DNA from: Fimenecus sp052273625 | GTDB taxonomy: Bacteria; Bacillota; Clostridia; Oscillospirales; Acutalibacteraceae | Length of the DNA stretch: 64,000 bases | Assembly (NCBI GenBank): GCA_052273625.1 | Contig: DAVZHW010000007.1 | Span: forward strand, 1-64,000 | Direction: 5' to 3' | Part shown: piece by piece, positions 15,722 through 23,779 of the stretch | Numbering within the stretch: position 1 is the first letter of the stretch | Layout of the letters: each line of letters begins with the position of its first letter | Translations under genes and position numbers: made by a program | The notes under the pieces: generated by a model | Databases searched by the model: none | Told to the model about the DNA's origin: nothing | What the model saw: only the letters and a program-made list of their open reading frames with translations

Positions 15722-16087
15722 TCAATATGTCACGGCGTCAAAGCTCGTCTTTTCCCCTTTTACCGAAAGCACCGTTTTATTCGGCAAGCAAGCCGAAACA
15801 TCACCCGAATTTTTGAGCTTGCCGCCCTTAATACAGGTCTTATCCTTGCAATCGCTTTCGAGGAAATACGCCTCGCCGTTTTCTATTTTTATTTTAATGC
15901 TGTTATCGAGTGCAATTTCATTGTCAACCGACAGCTTATCATGATACACGGTGTCGCCGTTGATTGTTACCGTAACGTATTTTTCGCCGCCGTTTATGAT
16001 TTTCCTCGTCAGCACCGAAAGCAAAATCAGCACGCCGATTACCGCAAACAATATCAAATCACAGCGGGAAATGAGCTTTCTTTTCAT
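15722..16087 (-). CDS. NusG domain II-containing membrane-anchored protein
   Basis: The 121-residue protein has one N-terminal transmembrane segment (about residues 9-28) and an extracytoplasmic domain with CKDKTCIKGG and then ACLPNK; these cysteines are typical of the NusG_II family (PF07009). Despite the name it has no transcription role. It is a regular companion of apbE and Rnf genes in Clostridia and may help insert flavin or metal, but this is not proven. It lies one base after apbE and one before the Gx gene. Confidence 0.82.
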   Translation of the reverse strand: MKRKLISRCDLILFAVIGVLILLSVLTRKIINGGEKYVTVTINGDTVYHDKLSVDNEIALDNSIKIKIENGEAYFLESDCKDKTCIKGGKLKNSGDVSACLPNKTVLSVKGEKTSFDAVTY

Positions 16088-16088
16088 A

Positions 16089-17117
16089 TCATTCCACCGT
16101 AAAATCCTTGTCAGTCAGGGTGAACGAGTCTCGAAGTCCGTCCGAAACGCTGACGGTTTTGTCGGTGTATACGAAAACAGCCTCCGCATTGTATTTTTGC
16201 AAAATCGGATACGAGGCCGCTTCGCCCAAAACAAAGCAAACCGTTGACAGAGCATCGCTTTCAAGCCCCGAATGAGCAACCACCGTGACAGAGCAAAGTC
16301 CGTTATCGGCAGGCTTTCCCGTTGTGAGATTCAAAAGATGATGATAGGTAACGCCGTCCTTTTCAAAGGTCTTTTCATAGCTTCCCGAGGTCGAAACGAA
16401 GCAGGAGCTAAGCTTGAGCGTCGCAAAAGTGTCGTTGACCTCTCCGAACGGATTGCGAATGCCGATTGTGAAATTATCCTTGCCCGACGGCTTACCGTAA
16501 AGAGCGAGACTTCCGCCGACAGACACAACTGCGCCCTTTATTTCCTCGTGTGATAGAAGAATGTCAACCGCCTTGTCGCAAGCCGCACCCTTGCCGACCG
16601 CGCCGAGATTTAATATCTGACCTTGATTAGCCTTAATTGTAAGATTATTCCTGTCAAGCTCAAGCGCAGTGTCGTCACAAAGAGAAATCGCCTTTTTGAT
16701 TTCATCATCGCTCGGAACATTGAAATTGTCCGTATCAAAGCCCCAAAGCTCGGTCAAAGCACCGGATGTTACAGCGACCTTTTTAGCGCTCAAAGAAAAT
16801 AGCTCTTTCGTGTTTTCCACAACGTCAAAAAGCTCACGGCTGACCTTTACGCCGCTTGAAAGGCTTTGATTTGCCGAATAAAGCTCGGCGGACTTGTCAT
16901 TTTTTGAAATAACCTTGTCTAAGCGTGAAATTTCGGCTGTGATTTCGTCACACACGCTCTGACCTGCCTGTGAATTATCAGAGTAGGTCTTAACGCTTAC
17001 AACGCTGCCCATAGCAAAGGAGGAAGCCTCCTGCGTTTTGCCTGCGCCCGAACAAGAAGAAAAAGCGAATGTAATGACAAAAAGGATAAGGAAAACGGTA
17101 ATTTCCTTTATCTTCAT
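16089..17117 (-). CDS. apbE: ApbE: FMN transferase lipoprotein for Rnf maturation
   Basis: ApbE cleaves FAD and attaches FMN to threonine in RnfG and RnfD outside the membrane. The 342-residue product begins with a signal ending in a lipobox (FAFSSC, Cys near residue 22). The ApbE domain shows FAMGSVVSV near the start, LNLGAVGKGAACDKAVD in the middle, and VSVGGSLALYG, IGIRNPFGE and HHLLN...SDALST later, which place FAD and magnesium. I chose the ATG at 17117; the GTG four codons upstream has no better ribosome binding site. It heads the rnf operon. Confidence 0.94.
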   Translation of the reverse strand: MKIKEITVFLILFVITFAFSSCSGAGKTQEASSFAMGSVVSVKTYSDNSQAGQSVCDEITAEISRLDKVISKNDKSAELYSANQSLSSGVKVSRELFDVVENTKELFSLSAKKVAVTSGALTELWGFDTDNFNVPSDDEIKKAISLCDDTALELDRNNLTIKANQGQILNLGAVGKGAACDKAVDILLSHEEIKGAVVSVGGSLALYGKPSGKDNFTIGIRNPFGEVNDTFATLKLSSCFVSTSGSYEKTFEKDGVTYHHLLNLTTGKPADNGLCSVTVVAHSGLESDALSTVCFVLGEAASYPILQKYNAEAVFVYTDKTVSVSDGLRDSFTLTDKDFTVE

Positions 17118-17151
17118 ACTTACACCCACTTTTCGACAATTTTACCATACT

Positions 17152-17180
17152 ATTATATTATAAATTCTTCTAATGTTCAA
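17152..17180 (-). promoter_or_regulatory. Promoter of the apbE-rnf operon
   Basis: On the minus strand the -35 TTGAAC (17180-17175) and the perfect -10 TATAAT (17157-17152) are 17 bases apart. The palindrome at 17183-17202 lies just upstream of the -35. Confidence 0.8.
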
Positions 17181-17182
17181 GA

Positions 17183-17202
17183 ATTGTTATATAAATAACA
17201 AT
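17183..17202. promoter_or_regulatory. Rex-like operator palindrome
   Basis: ATTGTTAT (17183-17190) and ATAACAAT (17195-17202) form a perfect palindrome with a 4-base centre. The core TTGTTATATAAATAACAA has the length and ends of the clostridial Rex box TTGTTAANNNNTTAACAA, with two symmetric changes. It lies between the rnf and alcohol dehydrogenase promoters, a place that suits the NADH/NAD sensor Rex. No rex gene is in the window. Confidence 0.6.
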
Positions 17203-17215
17203 ATTATATAAACTA

Positions 17216-17245
17216 TTGTATCTTCCATACATTTTGTGATAAAAT
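17216..17245 (+). promoter_or_regulatory. Promoter of the iron-containing alcohol dehydrogenase gene
   Basis: The -35 TTGTAT at 17216-17221 and the -10 TAAAAT at 17240-17245 are 18 bases apart. GAGGTGAG follows 5 to 7 bases before the ATG at 17263. Confidence 0.6.
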
Positions 17246-17262
17246 CTATATGAGGTGAGATT

Positions 17263-18375
17263 ATGTTTTCCGATTACTATATGCCTGTAAAAGTCTTTTC
17301 GGGCAAGGATGCAATTTTCAGAAACAAGGATATTTTCACAAAATACGGCTCAAAATGTCTTATCGTATGCGGTAAGGGTTCATCTGTTAAAAGCGGTGCT
17401 CTTGATGATATAAAAGCCGCTTTAGACGAAGCCTCGGTTGAATACACAATTTTCGACGGTATAACCCAAAATCCGCTTACAACCGACTGCCAAAACGCAG
17501 GTCAGGTGGCAAGGGACTTCGGCGTTGAATATATCATCGGCGTCGGCGGAGGAAGTCAGCTTGACGCTTCAAAGGCAATAGCCGTCTATGCCTCCAATAA
17601 ATTTTTATCGGCAGACGATATATATACTGAAACATCTATGCTTCCTCCCCTGCCTGTAATTTTGGTAGGTACGACCTCGGGTACGGGAAGCGAGGTCACG
17701 GGCGTTTCGGTGCTCACAAACGAAAGCGGAAGAAAAAAGAGCGTAAGCGGTGAAAGCTACTATGCTAAAGTTTCCTTTGCAGACCCGAAGTATACATATT
17801 CTATGCCTATGAGCGTTACGGTTTCGACGGCAATCGACGCTTTTTGCCACGCAGTCGAAAGCCTTTTATCCAACAAATCGGGCGAGCAGTCGAAGATGTA
17901 TTCAAAGCGTGCTATCCCGTCAATTTGGAATTCGCTTACCAAAACGGCAAAAACGAACGAGCTTCCCGACAAGGACACAAGAGATGAGCTGTACACCTGC
18001 TCACTTTTTGCGGGACTTGCGATAAATTCCACAGGCACCTGCTATCCGCACACTCTCGGCTACACGCTCACGGAGGATTACGGCTTACCGCACGGACTTG
18101 CCTGCGCCGCATTTTTGCCGTCATTCGTAAAGCGTGCGCTTGAATACAAAAACGCAGAGGCTACGGAGTTTCTTTCAATGATAAATATGAATTATCTTGA
18201 ATTTGAACGCACGGTTTTCTCGATTGTCAAGACAGATGATATTTCAATGACAAACGAGCAAATCAAAGCCTATTGCGAGCGGTGGAATAATGTCAAGAAC
18301 TTTATAAATTCTCCCGGCGGATTTACAGTAACGGACGCTGAAAGCGTTCTTTCAGAGTTGTTTTTGAAAAACTGA
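17263..18375 (+). CDS. Iron-containing alcohol dehydrogenase
   Basis: This NAD(P)-dependent dehydrogenase should interconvert an alcohol and its aldehyde or ketone. The 370-residue protein has the family's cofactor-binding GVGGGSQLDASKA near residues 94-106, GTTSGTGSEVTG near 140, and the metal ligands in DAFCHAVES and in the pair of histidines of YPHTLGY and LPHGLACA, which are 14 residues apart. The C-terminal 60 residues are less typical. It is single, divergent from the apbE-rnf operon and separated from it by a Rex-like palindrome, which fits a fermentative role in NADH disposal. The substrate cannot be read from sequence. Confidence 0.93.
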   Translation: MFSDYYMPVKVFSGKDAIFRNKDIFTKYGSKCLIVCGKGSSVKSGALDDIKAALDEASVEYTIFDGITQNPLTTDCQNAGQVARDFGVEYIIGVGGGSQLDASKAIAVYASNKFLSADDIYTETSMLPPLPVILVGTTSGTGSEVTGVSVLTNESGRKKSVSGESYYAKVSFADPKYTYSMPMSVTVSTAIDAFCHAVESLLSNKSGEQSKMYSKRAIPSIWNSLTKTAKTNELPDKDTRDELYTCSLFAGLAINSTGTCYPHTLGYTLTEDYGLPHGLACAAFLPSFVKRALEYKNAEATEFLSMINMNYLEFERTVFSIVKTDDISMTNEQIKAYCERWNNVKNFINSPGGFTVTDAESVLSELFLKN

Positions 18376-18391
18376 ATTTTACATAAGAACT

Positions 18392-18433
18392 CCCCCGATT
18401 ACGAATTATTATCGCAGTCGGGGGTGATTTTTT
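18392..18433 (+). terminator. Rho-independent terminator of the alcohol dehydrogenase gene
   Basis: CCCCCGA (18392-18398) pairs with TCGGGGG (18418-18424) and is followed by a T tract at 18428-18433. It lies between convergent genes and may also slow minus-strand transcripts. Confidence 0.85.
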
Positions 18434-18448
18434 CGTTTTATTTTATAA

Positions 18449-20050
18449 TCAGTTTTTAGCCTCAACGGGCATTTTGTTCTTTGTAACGCTTTTGATTACA
18501 AACATTACAGCGACTGTAATGACAGCCATTACGGGAAGAACAACATACCATTTCTGAACGAAGCCTGCAAAGATATAGCCGACAAATGAAATTACGGCAA
18601 CTGTTATCGCATACGGAATCTGCGTTGAAACGTGGTTGAGGTGCTGACACTGTGCGCCTGCCGAGGACATAATCGTTGTGTCCGAAATCGGAGAGCAATG
18701 GTCGCCGCAAACAGAGCCTGCAAGGCAAGCCGACATACCGATAATGCCTATCTCACTGCCTACGGGGAAGATTGCAAGAACAATCGGAATGAGTATGCCG
18801 AAGGTTCCCCAAGATGTGCCTGTCGCAAAGGAAATCGCAACTGCAACAATGAAGATAATTGCCGGGAGGAACTTATCGAGTGTTCCCGCACTCTCAAGCG
18901 CTGTCTTTACGAAAACATCAGACTCAAGAAGTCCTGTCATATTTTTAAGAGTTGTAGCAAGTGTCAAAATGAGAATCGGAGGCACCATTGCGATAAAGCC
19001 CTTCGGAATGCAATCGAAAGCCTCTTTTGCAGGGATAAGGCGTCTTGCGATAAAGTATGCGATGGTTACAACAAGTGCGATAATTCCGCCCCAGGGAAGT
19101 CCCACTGTTGCGTCTGTGTTTGAAAATGCGCTTACAAATGTTTCGCCGTCGAGAATTCCGCCATTATATACAAGTGCGAATACACATACAACGATAAGCA
19201 CGATAATCGGGAATATAAGGTCGATAACCTTGCCCTTTGAGGTAGCGGGATCTTCGTCCTCGCCGACCTTTTCACCGAATGTGAACAAGTCGCCTTTGTT
19301 CATAGCGTTGTACTCGTGAAGCTTCATCGGGCCGTAATCAAATTTCATTGCGGCAAGCGAAACGATGAATACGAATGTAAGAAGCGAATAAAGGTTATAG
19401 GGAATAGCACTGCAGAACAATGAAATACCGTTTGTTCCCTCGGGTGCATAAGAAGAAACAGCGGCAGCCCAAGAAGAAATCGGTGCTATCATACAAACCG
19501 GTGCGGCGGTGGCGTCGATAAGATAAGCAAGCTTTGCTCTTGAAATGTTGTGCTTATCTGTAACAGGTCTCATTACGGCGCCTACGGTAAGGCAGTTGAA
19601 ATAGTCGTCGATAAAAATCAAAACACCGAGTAAAAATGTTGCCATCATAGCGCCAAAGCGTGATTTAATGTGCTTTGAAGCCCAAGTGCCGAACGCTGAC
19701 GAGCCGCCCGCACGGTTGATAAGAGCAACCATTACGCCGAGAAGTACAAGGAAGATAAATATACCTGCCTGTGTTCTGACAGCTTCGATAAAGCCGTCGT
19801 TGATTATTGCGTCCACTGTAGCAAGACCGCCAAACGAGGTTGACAAAAGTCCGCCCACAACTATACCTATAAACAATGAAGAATAAACTTCTTTTGTTAT
19901 AAGCGCAAGTGCGATAGCGATAACCGGCGGAAGAAGCGACCACAATGTGCCCGTTGCCGAGGTTATCGAGCCTGTGAATGACGCAGCGACCATAAATGCC
20001 GCAACGACAAGCACAAGAAGAATTTTCGGAAGTGCTTTTTTGAATTTCAT
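18449..20050 (-). CDS. NhaC-family transporter, probable lysine transporter
   Basis: The 533-residue membrane protein has about 12 or more helices and belongs to the NhaC Na+/H+ antiporter superfamily, for example ATGTSWGTFGILIPIVLAIF and GSVCGDHCSPISDTTIMSSA in the later half. The decisive clue is a lysine riboswitch in its leader at 20068-20280: comparative work has linked riboswitch-controlled NhaC members (called LysW) with lysine uptake. I therefore infer a lysine transporter, not a housekeeping sodium/proton antiporter. The gene is monocistronic. The ATG is preceded by AAGGAGAAG. Confidence 0.88.
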   Translation of the reverse strand: MKFKKALPKILLVLVVAAFMVAASFTGSITSATGTLWSLLPPVIAIALALITKEVYSSLFIGIVVGGLLSTSFGGLATVDAIINDGFIEAVRTQAGIFIFLVLLGVMVALINRAGGSSAFGTWASKHIKSRFGAMMATFLLGVLIFIDDYFNCLTVGAVMRPVTDKHNISRAKLAYLIDATAAPVCMIAPISSWAAAVSSYAPEGTNGISLFCSAIPYNLYSLLTFVFIVSLAAMKFDYGPMKLHEYNAMNKGDLFTFGEKVGEDEDPATSKGKVIDLIFPIIVLIVVCVFALVYNGGILDGETFVSAFSNTDATVGLPWGGIIALVVTIAYFIARRLIPAKEAFDCIPKGFIAMVPPILILTLATTLKNMTGLLESDVFVKTALESAGTLDKFLPAIIFIVAVAISFATGTSWGTFGILIPIVLAIFPVGSEIGIIGMSACLAGSVCGDHCSPISDTTIMSSAGAQCQHLNHVSTQIPYAITVAVISFVGYIFAGFVQKWYVVLPVMAVITVAVMFVIKSVTKNKMPVEAKN

Positions 20051-20067
20051 TTTTTCTTCTCCTTAAA

Positions 20068-20280
20068 TAAAAAAGTACGGTGCAGAAAAAGCGCCGTACT
20101 AAATGAAAACATAATAAAAGTACGATAGCCCTCCACATTCCGTGACAGTCCGCAAGATATTTTCCTACGGCCCAACAAGATAATATCGGAACTTCTTATC
20201 CTGTTTCGGCAATTTTGCCTTTTGCGTGCGTCGTTCCTGACGATTTACCACGCTACTAATCAAAACTGCGCCTCTATCCG
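20068..20280 (-). promoter_or_regulatory. Lysine riboswitch (L box) with terminator
   Basis: Read on the minus strand, the leader has P1 5' arm CGGATAG (20280-20274), then AGAGGCGCAG, AGTAGCG, and near the 3' end GTCACGGAATGTGGAGGGC before the P1 3' arm CTATCG (20128-20123). These match the L-box consensus. A terminator, AGTACGGCGC (20100-20091) with GCACCGTACT (20083-20074) and a U tract, follows. CGTACT beside the P1 3' arm can pair with AGTACG of the terminator, giving an antiterminator. Lysine binding should therefore stop transcription. Confidence 0.9.
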
Positions 20281-20286
20281 TGTAAT

Positions 20287-20315
20287 AAAATAACATAAAA
20301 CGTGTATCTTGTCAA
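20287..20315 (-). promoter_or_regulatory. Promoter of the lysine riboswitch/NhaC transcript
   Basis: On the minus strand a perfect -35 TTGACA (20315-20310) and a -10 TATTTT (20292-20287) are 17 bases apart, 6 bases upstream of the riboswitch aptamer. Confidence 0.75.
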
Positions 20316-20393
20316 TAATTGTCATTTTTTTCACATAAAATAGATTTTTTTAATGCCCGCACATACCGATAATACGTGCTTTTGGCGTTTCAG

Positions 20394-20450
20394 ACACAAT
20401 ATTTAGTAAAAATTTATGAAAAATTGCTATTGAAAATCTATATATAGTGT
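20394..20450 (+). promoter_or_regulatory. Paired NrdR boxes
   Basis: ACACAATATTTAGTAA at 20394-20409 and AATCTATATATAGTGT at 20435-20450 match the NrdR consensus acaCwAtATaTwGtgt at about 13 and 14 of 16 positions. Their starts are 41 bases apart, about four helical turns, as usual for NrdR pairs. The second box fills the spacer between the -35 and -10 of the nrdD promoter. No nrdR gene is in the window. The remaining bases of the 466-base gap between 20051 and 20517 are the lysine leader, two promoters and AT-rich DNA. Confidence 0.82.
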
Positions 20451-20458
20451 GATATAAT
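20430..20458 (+). promoter_or_regulatory. Promoter of nrdD-nrdG
   Basis: The -35 TTGAAA at 20430-20435 and the perfect -10 TATAAT at 20453-20458 are 17 bases apart. The spacer is the NrdR box at 20435-20450. Confidence 0.85.
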
Positions 20459-20526
20459 CTGTTTAATTCGCAAAATACGGACATTTCGGTTAGGAATACA
20501 GACTAAATTTTGAAGGAGTGGGATGG

Positions 20527-22725
20527 ATGAAAGTATTAAAGCGTAACGGCGCAGAGGTTTCTTTTGATATTGATAAAATCGCCGCAGCCATAACAAAAGC
20601 GAATGAAAGTGTCAACGAGGATGAGCGTATGACGGCAACCCAGATTGAGAGGATTGCCGAAAGCGTTGAGTTTTCTTGCGTTAAAATGAACCGTTCTCCG
20701 TCAGTCGAGGAAATTCAGGACTTGGTAGAGTATCAGATTATGGCTCACGGCGCATACGAGGTTGCAAAGAGTTATATCACATACCGCTACACCCGCAGCC
20801 TCGTAAGACAGTCAAATACGACAGACGAGAAGATTATGAGCCTTATCGAGTGCAATAACGAGGAGGCTAAGCAGGAGAACTCCAACAAGAACCCGATAGT
20901 AAACTCTACACAGAGAGATTATATGGCAGGCGAGGTTTCAAAGGACCTCACGGAGCGTATTCTTTTGCCGCAGGAAATTGTTGAAGCTCACAATCAGGGT
21001 ATTCTTCATTTCCACGACGCCGACTATTTTGCACAGCATATGCACAACTGCGACCTTGTAAACCTTGAGGATATGCTTCAAAACGGTACTGTTATCACAG
21101 GTACTCTTATCGAGCGTCCCCACAGCTTTTCAACCGCTTGTAATATCGCAACGCAGATTATCGCACAGGTTGCTTCCAACCAATACGGCGGACAGTCAAT
21201 AACGCTTGCTCATTTGGCGCCGTTTGTTGATGTAAGCCGTCAGAAATTCCGCAAAATCGTTGAAAGTGAAATGTCTGCTCTTAATATAGATGTAAGTGAA
21301 GAAAAGCTGAGCGAGCTTGTTGAGCTTCGTGTAAAGGATGAAATCAAGCGTGGCGTTCAGACAATTCAGTATCAGGTTGTTACGCTTCTCACAACCAACG
21401 GACAAGCTCCGTTCATCACCGTATTTATGTATCTTAATGAGGCAAAGAACGAGCGTGAAAAGGCTGACCTTGCTCTTATTATCGAGGAAATGCTCAAGCA
21501 GAGAATTGACGGCGTTAAGAATGAAAAGGGCGTTTATGTAACACCCGCATTCCCGAAGCTTATCTATACTCTTGAAGAGGATAATATCACAGAGGACTCA
21601 AAATATTGGTATCTTACCGAGCTTGCGGCTAAATGTACCGCAAAGAGAATGGTACCCGACTATATTTCAGAGAAGAAAATGCTTGAATTAAAGGGCGATG
21701 TTTATACCTGCATGGGATGCAGAAGCTTCTTGACTCCCGACAGATTCACCGATAACGGTATCGGAAATATCGCAAACGCAGGCAACTACGAGCCCGGCAA
21801 ACACAAATATTACGGCAGATTTAATCAGGGCGTTGTTACAATCAACCTCCCCGATGTTGCACTTTCCTCAGGCGGTAACACGGAGAAATTCTGGTCAATC
21901 TTTGAAGAAAGACTTGAGCTTTGCCACAGAGCGCTTCGTTGCAGACACGAAAGACTTCTCGGCACACCGTCGGACGTTGCTCCTATCCTTTGGCAGTACG
22001 GCGCATTGGCACGTCTTAAAAAGGGAGAGACAATCGACAAGCTCCTTTTCAACGGATATTCCACAATTTCACTCGGCTATGCGGGTCTTTATGAGTGCGT
22101 TAAGTATATAACGGGCAAGAGCCATACAGATCCCGAGGCTACTCCGTTCGCTCTCGCTGTTATGCAGAAGATGAACGACAAGTGCGCAGAGTGGAAAAAG
22201 GCAGAGAACATTGACTACTCTCTCTACGGCACTCCGCTTGAATCGACAACTTACAAGTTCGCAAAATGCCTTCAGCGCCGTTTCGGTATAATCCCCGGCA
22301 TTACCGACAAGGGATATATCACTAACAGCTATCACGTTCACGTTTCGGAGAACATTTCCGCTTTCGACAAGCTCAAATTCGAATCACAGTTCCAGCAGCT
22401 TTCTCCCGGCGGTGCAATAAGCTACGTTGAAGTTCCCGATATGCAGGACAATATCGACGCCGTTCTCTCGGTTATGAAGTTCATTTACGACAACATTATC
22501 TATGCAGAGCTTAACACAAAGAGCGACTACTGTCAGGAATGCGGTTGGGACGGAGAAATCGAGATTGTCGAGAAAGAGGGCAAGCTAATTTGGAGATGTC
22601 CGAACTGCGGCAACACCGATCAGGATAAAATGAACGTTGCAAGACGTACCTGCGGTTATATCGGCACTCAGTTCTGGAATCAGGGCAGAACGCAGGAAAT
22701 CCGTGACAGGGTGCTTCACTTATAA
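20527..22725 (+). CDS. nrdD: NrdD: anaerobic ribonucleoside-triphosphate reductase
   Basis: This oxygen-sensitive glycyl-radical enzyme reduces ribonucleoside triphosphates to deoxynucleotides. The 732-residue protein begins with an ATP-cone regulatory domain (about residues 1-95). Near the C-terminus a zinc site is formed by CQECGW and CPNCGN, followed by the glycyl-radical loop RRTCGYIGTQFWNQGR. I chose the ATG at 20527, 8 bases after AAGGAG (20513-20518); the GTG at 20518 overlaps that ribosome binding site. nrdG follows 12 bases later. Paired NrdR boxes suggest repression when dATP is abundant. Confidence 0.97.
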   Translation: MKVLKRNGAEVSFDIDKIAAAITKANESVNEDERMTATQIERIAESVEFSCVKMNRSPSVEEIQDLVEYQIMAHGAYEVAKSYITYRYTRSLVRQSNTTDEKIMSLIECNNEEAKQENSNKNPIVNSTQRDYMAGEVSKDLTERILLPQEIVEAHNQGILHFHDADYFAQHMHNCDLVNLEDMLQNGTVITGTLIERPHSFSTACNIATQIIAQVASNQYGGQSITLAHLAPFVDVSRQKFRKIVESEMSALNIDVSEEKLSELVELRVKDEIKRGVQTIQYQVVTLLTTNGQAPFITVFMYLNEAKNEREKADLALIIEEMLKQRIDGVKNEKGVYVTPAFPKLIYTLEEDNITEDSKYWYLTELAAKCTAKRMVPDYISEKKMLELKGDVYTCMGCRSFLTPDRFTDNGIGNIANAGNYEPGKHKYYGRFNQGVVTINLPDVALSSGGNTEKFWSIFEERLELCHRALRCRHERLLGTPSDVAPILWQYGALARLKKGETIDKLLFNGYSTISLGYAGLYECVKYITGKSHTDPEATPFALAVMQKMNDKCAEWKKAENIDYSLYGTPLESTTYKFAKCLQRRFGIIPGITDKGYITNSYHVHVSENISAFDKLKFESQFQQLSPGGAISYVEVPDMQDNIDAVLSVMKFIYDNIIYAELNTKSDYCQECGWDGEIEIVEKEGKLIWRCPNCGNTDQDKMNVARRTCGYIGTQFWNQGRTQEIRDRVLHL

Positions 22726-22737
22726 GAGGGAGTATCT

Positions 22738-23283
22738 ATGCATTACAGTACAATTAAAGATTGTGATATTGCAAACGGAATAGGCGTTCGCATCACGCTT
22801 TTCGTTTCGGGCTGCACAAATCATTGCAAAAACTGCTTTCAACCGCAGACTTGGGATTTTGACTTCGGCGAGCCTTTCACCGAGGAGACCGAGGAAAAGC
22901 TGCTTGAAATGCTCAAGCCCGATTACATAAGCGGTTTAACCCTTTTGGGCGGAGAGCCTATGGAGCCGCAAAACCAAAGAGCACTTGTACCGTTCTTAAA
23001 AAAAGTTCGCAAGGCTTATCCGAACAAAAACATTTGGTGCTTTACGGGCTTTACCTATGAAGTCCTCAAAACCGACGGCTCGCACCCGAGATGTGAGGTT
23101 ACGGATGAAATGCTGTCGCTTATCGACGTGCTCGTTGACGGAAAATATGTTGATGAATTAAAGGACTTGACCTTGCAATTCAGAGGCTCGTCAAATCAGA
23201 GGCTTATAGATATGGTTAAAACCCGTGAAAACGGCGAGGTAACGCTTCTTCCGAACAATGACCGCGCCCTTGCGACAAAGTAA
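22738..23283 (+). CDS. nrdG: NrdG: activase of the anaerobic ribonucleotide reductase
   Basis: NrdG is a radical SAM protein that makes the glycyl radical on NrdD. The 181-residue product has the [4Fe-4S] motif CTNHCKNC near residues 29-36 (CX3CX2C) and LTLLGGEPM near 75. Its ATG follows nrdD by 12 bases behind a GAGGGAG site, and a terminator follows at 23304. Confidence 0.96.
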   Translation: MHYSTIKDCDIANGIGVRITLFVSGCTNHCKNCFQPQTWDFDFGEPFTEETEEKLLEMLKPDYISGLTLLGGEPMEPQNQRALVPFLKKVRKAYPNKNIWCFTGFTYEVLKTDGSHPRCEVTDEMLSLIDVLVDGKYVDELKDLTLQFRGSSNQRLIDMVKTRENGEVTLLPNNDRALATK

Positions 23284-23303
23284 TAAACAACCACATAAAA
23301 TTA

Positions 23304-23346
23304 AACACGCCATATACCTTGCATAAAGGCTTATGGCGTGTTTTTT
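23304..23346 (+). terminator. Rho-independent terminator, probably bidirectional
   Basis: AACACGCCATA (23304-23314) and TATGGCGTGTT (23332-23342) form an 11-bp perfect stem with T runs on the plus side. It separates the converging nrdDG and pyr operons and can serve both. Confidence 0.88.
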
Positions 23347-23359
23347 ATTTAAGTAAATA

Positions 23360-23779
23360 TCAGTTTGAATACTTTGTTTCACAGTAAATGCAACGGTATT
23401 CCTTTTTATCGGAGTCGGAGAGCTTGAAAATGTGGTCTATCTCCTGCTCAACCGAGGTTATGCAACGAGGGTTTTTGCAGAAAATAACATTTGTAAGCTT
23501 TTCGGGAAGTCCGATGCTTTTCTTCTCGACAAGCACACCGTTTCTTATAATATCAACGGTAACGCTCGGGTCAACAAAGCCGATAACATCAAAATCAAGG
23601 TCAATGTCGGCGTCAATTTTGATTATATCCTTTTTGCCCATTTTCTTACTCGGTACATTTTTTATAAGTGCAACCGAGGCGTCAAGACTGCCGAGCTTTA
23701 ACAGCCTGTAAAGCTGCATTGCCCTGCCTGCTTCAATGTGGTCGATTACCACGCCGTTTTGAATAGGCTCTATATTCAT
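23360..23779 (-). CDS. pyrI: PyrI: regulatory subunit of aspartate transcarbamoylase
   Basis: PyrI makes the PyrB catalytic trimers sensitive to CTP and ATP. The 139-residue protein has the N-terminal nucleotide-binding domain starting NGVVIDHIEAGRA and a C-terminal zinc site with cysteines in FCKNPRC and CIYC. Its ATG overlaps the pyrB stop as ATGA. It is the last gene of the pyr operon. Members are common in enteric bacteria and archaea and occur in some Clostridia. Confidence 0.95.
   Translation of the reverse strand: MNIEPIQNGVVIDHIEAGRAMQLYRLLKLGSLDASVALIKNVPSKKMGKKDIIKIDADIDLDFDVIGFVDPSVTVDIIRNGVLVEKKSIGLPEKLTNVIFCKNPRCITSVEQEIDHIFKLSDSDKKEYRCIYCETKYSN

Noticed and set aside
18632..19319. 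Two plus-strand open frames opposite the NhaC-family gene
   Set aside because: Their composition is atypical and they lie wholly antisense to a well-supported membrane protein.
20518..20526. GTG start for nrdD at 20518
   Set aside because: The GTG overlaps the AAGGAG ribosome binding site; the ATG at 20527 has ideal spacing and gives the usual N-terminus.
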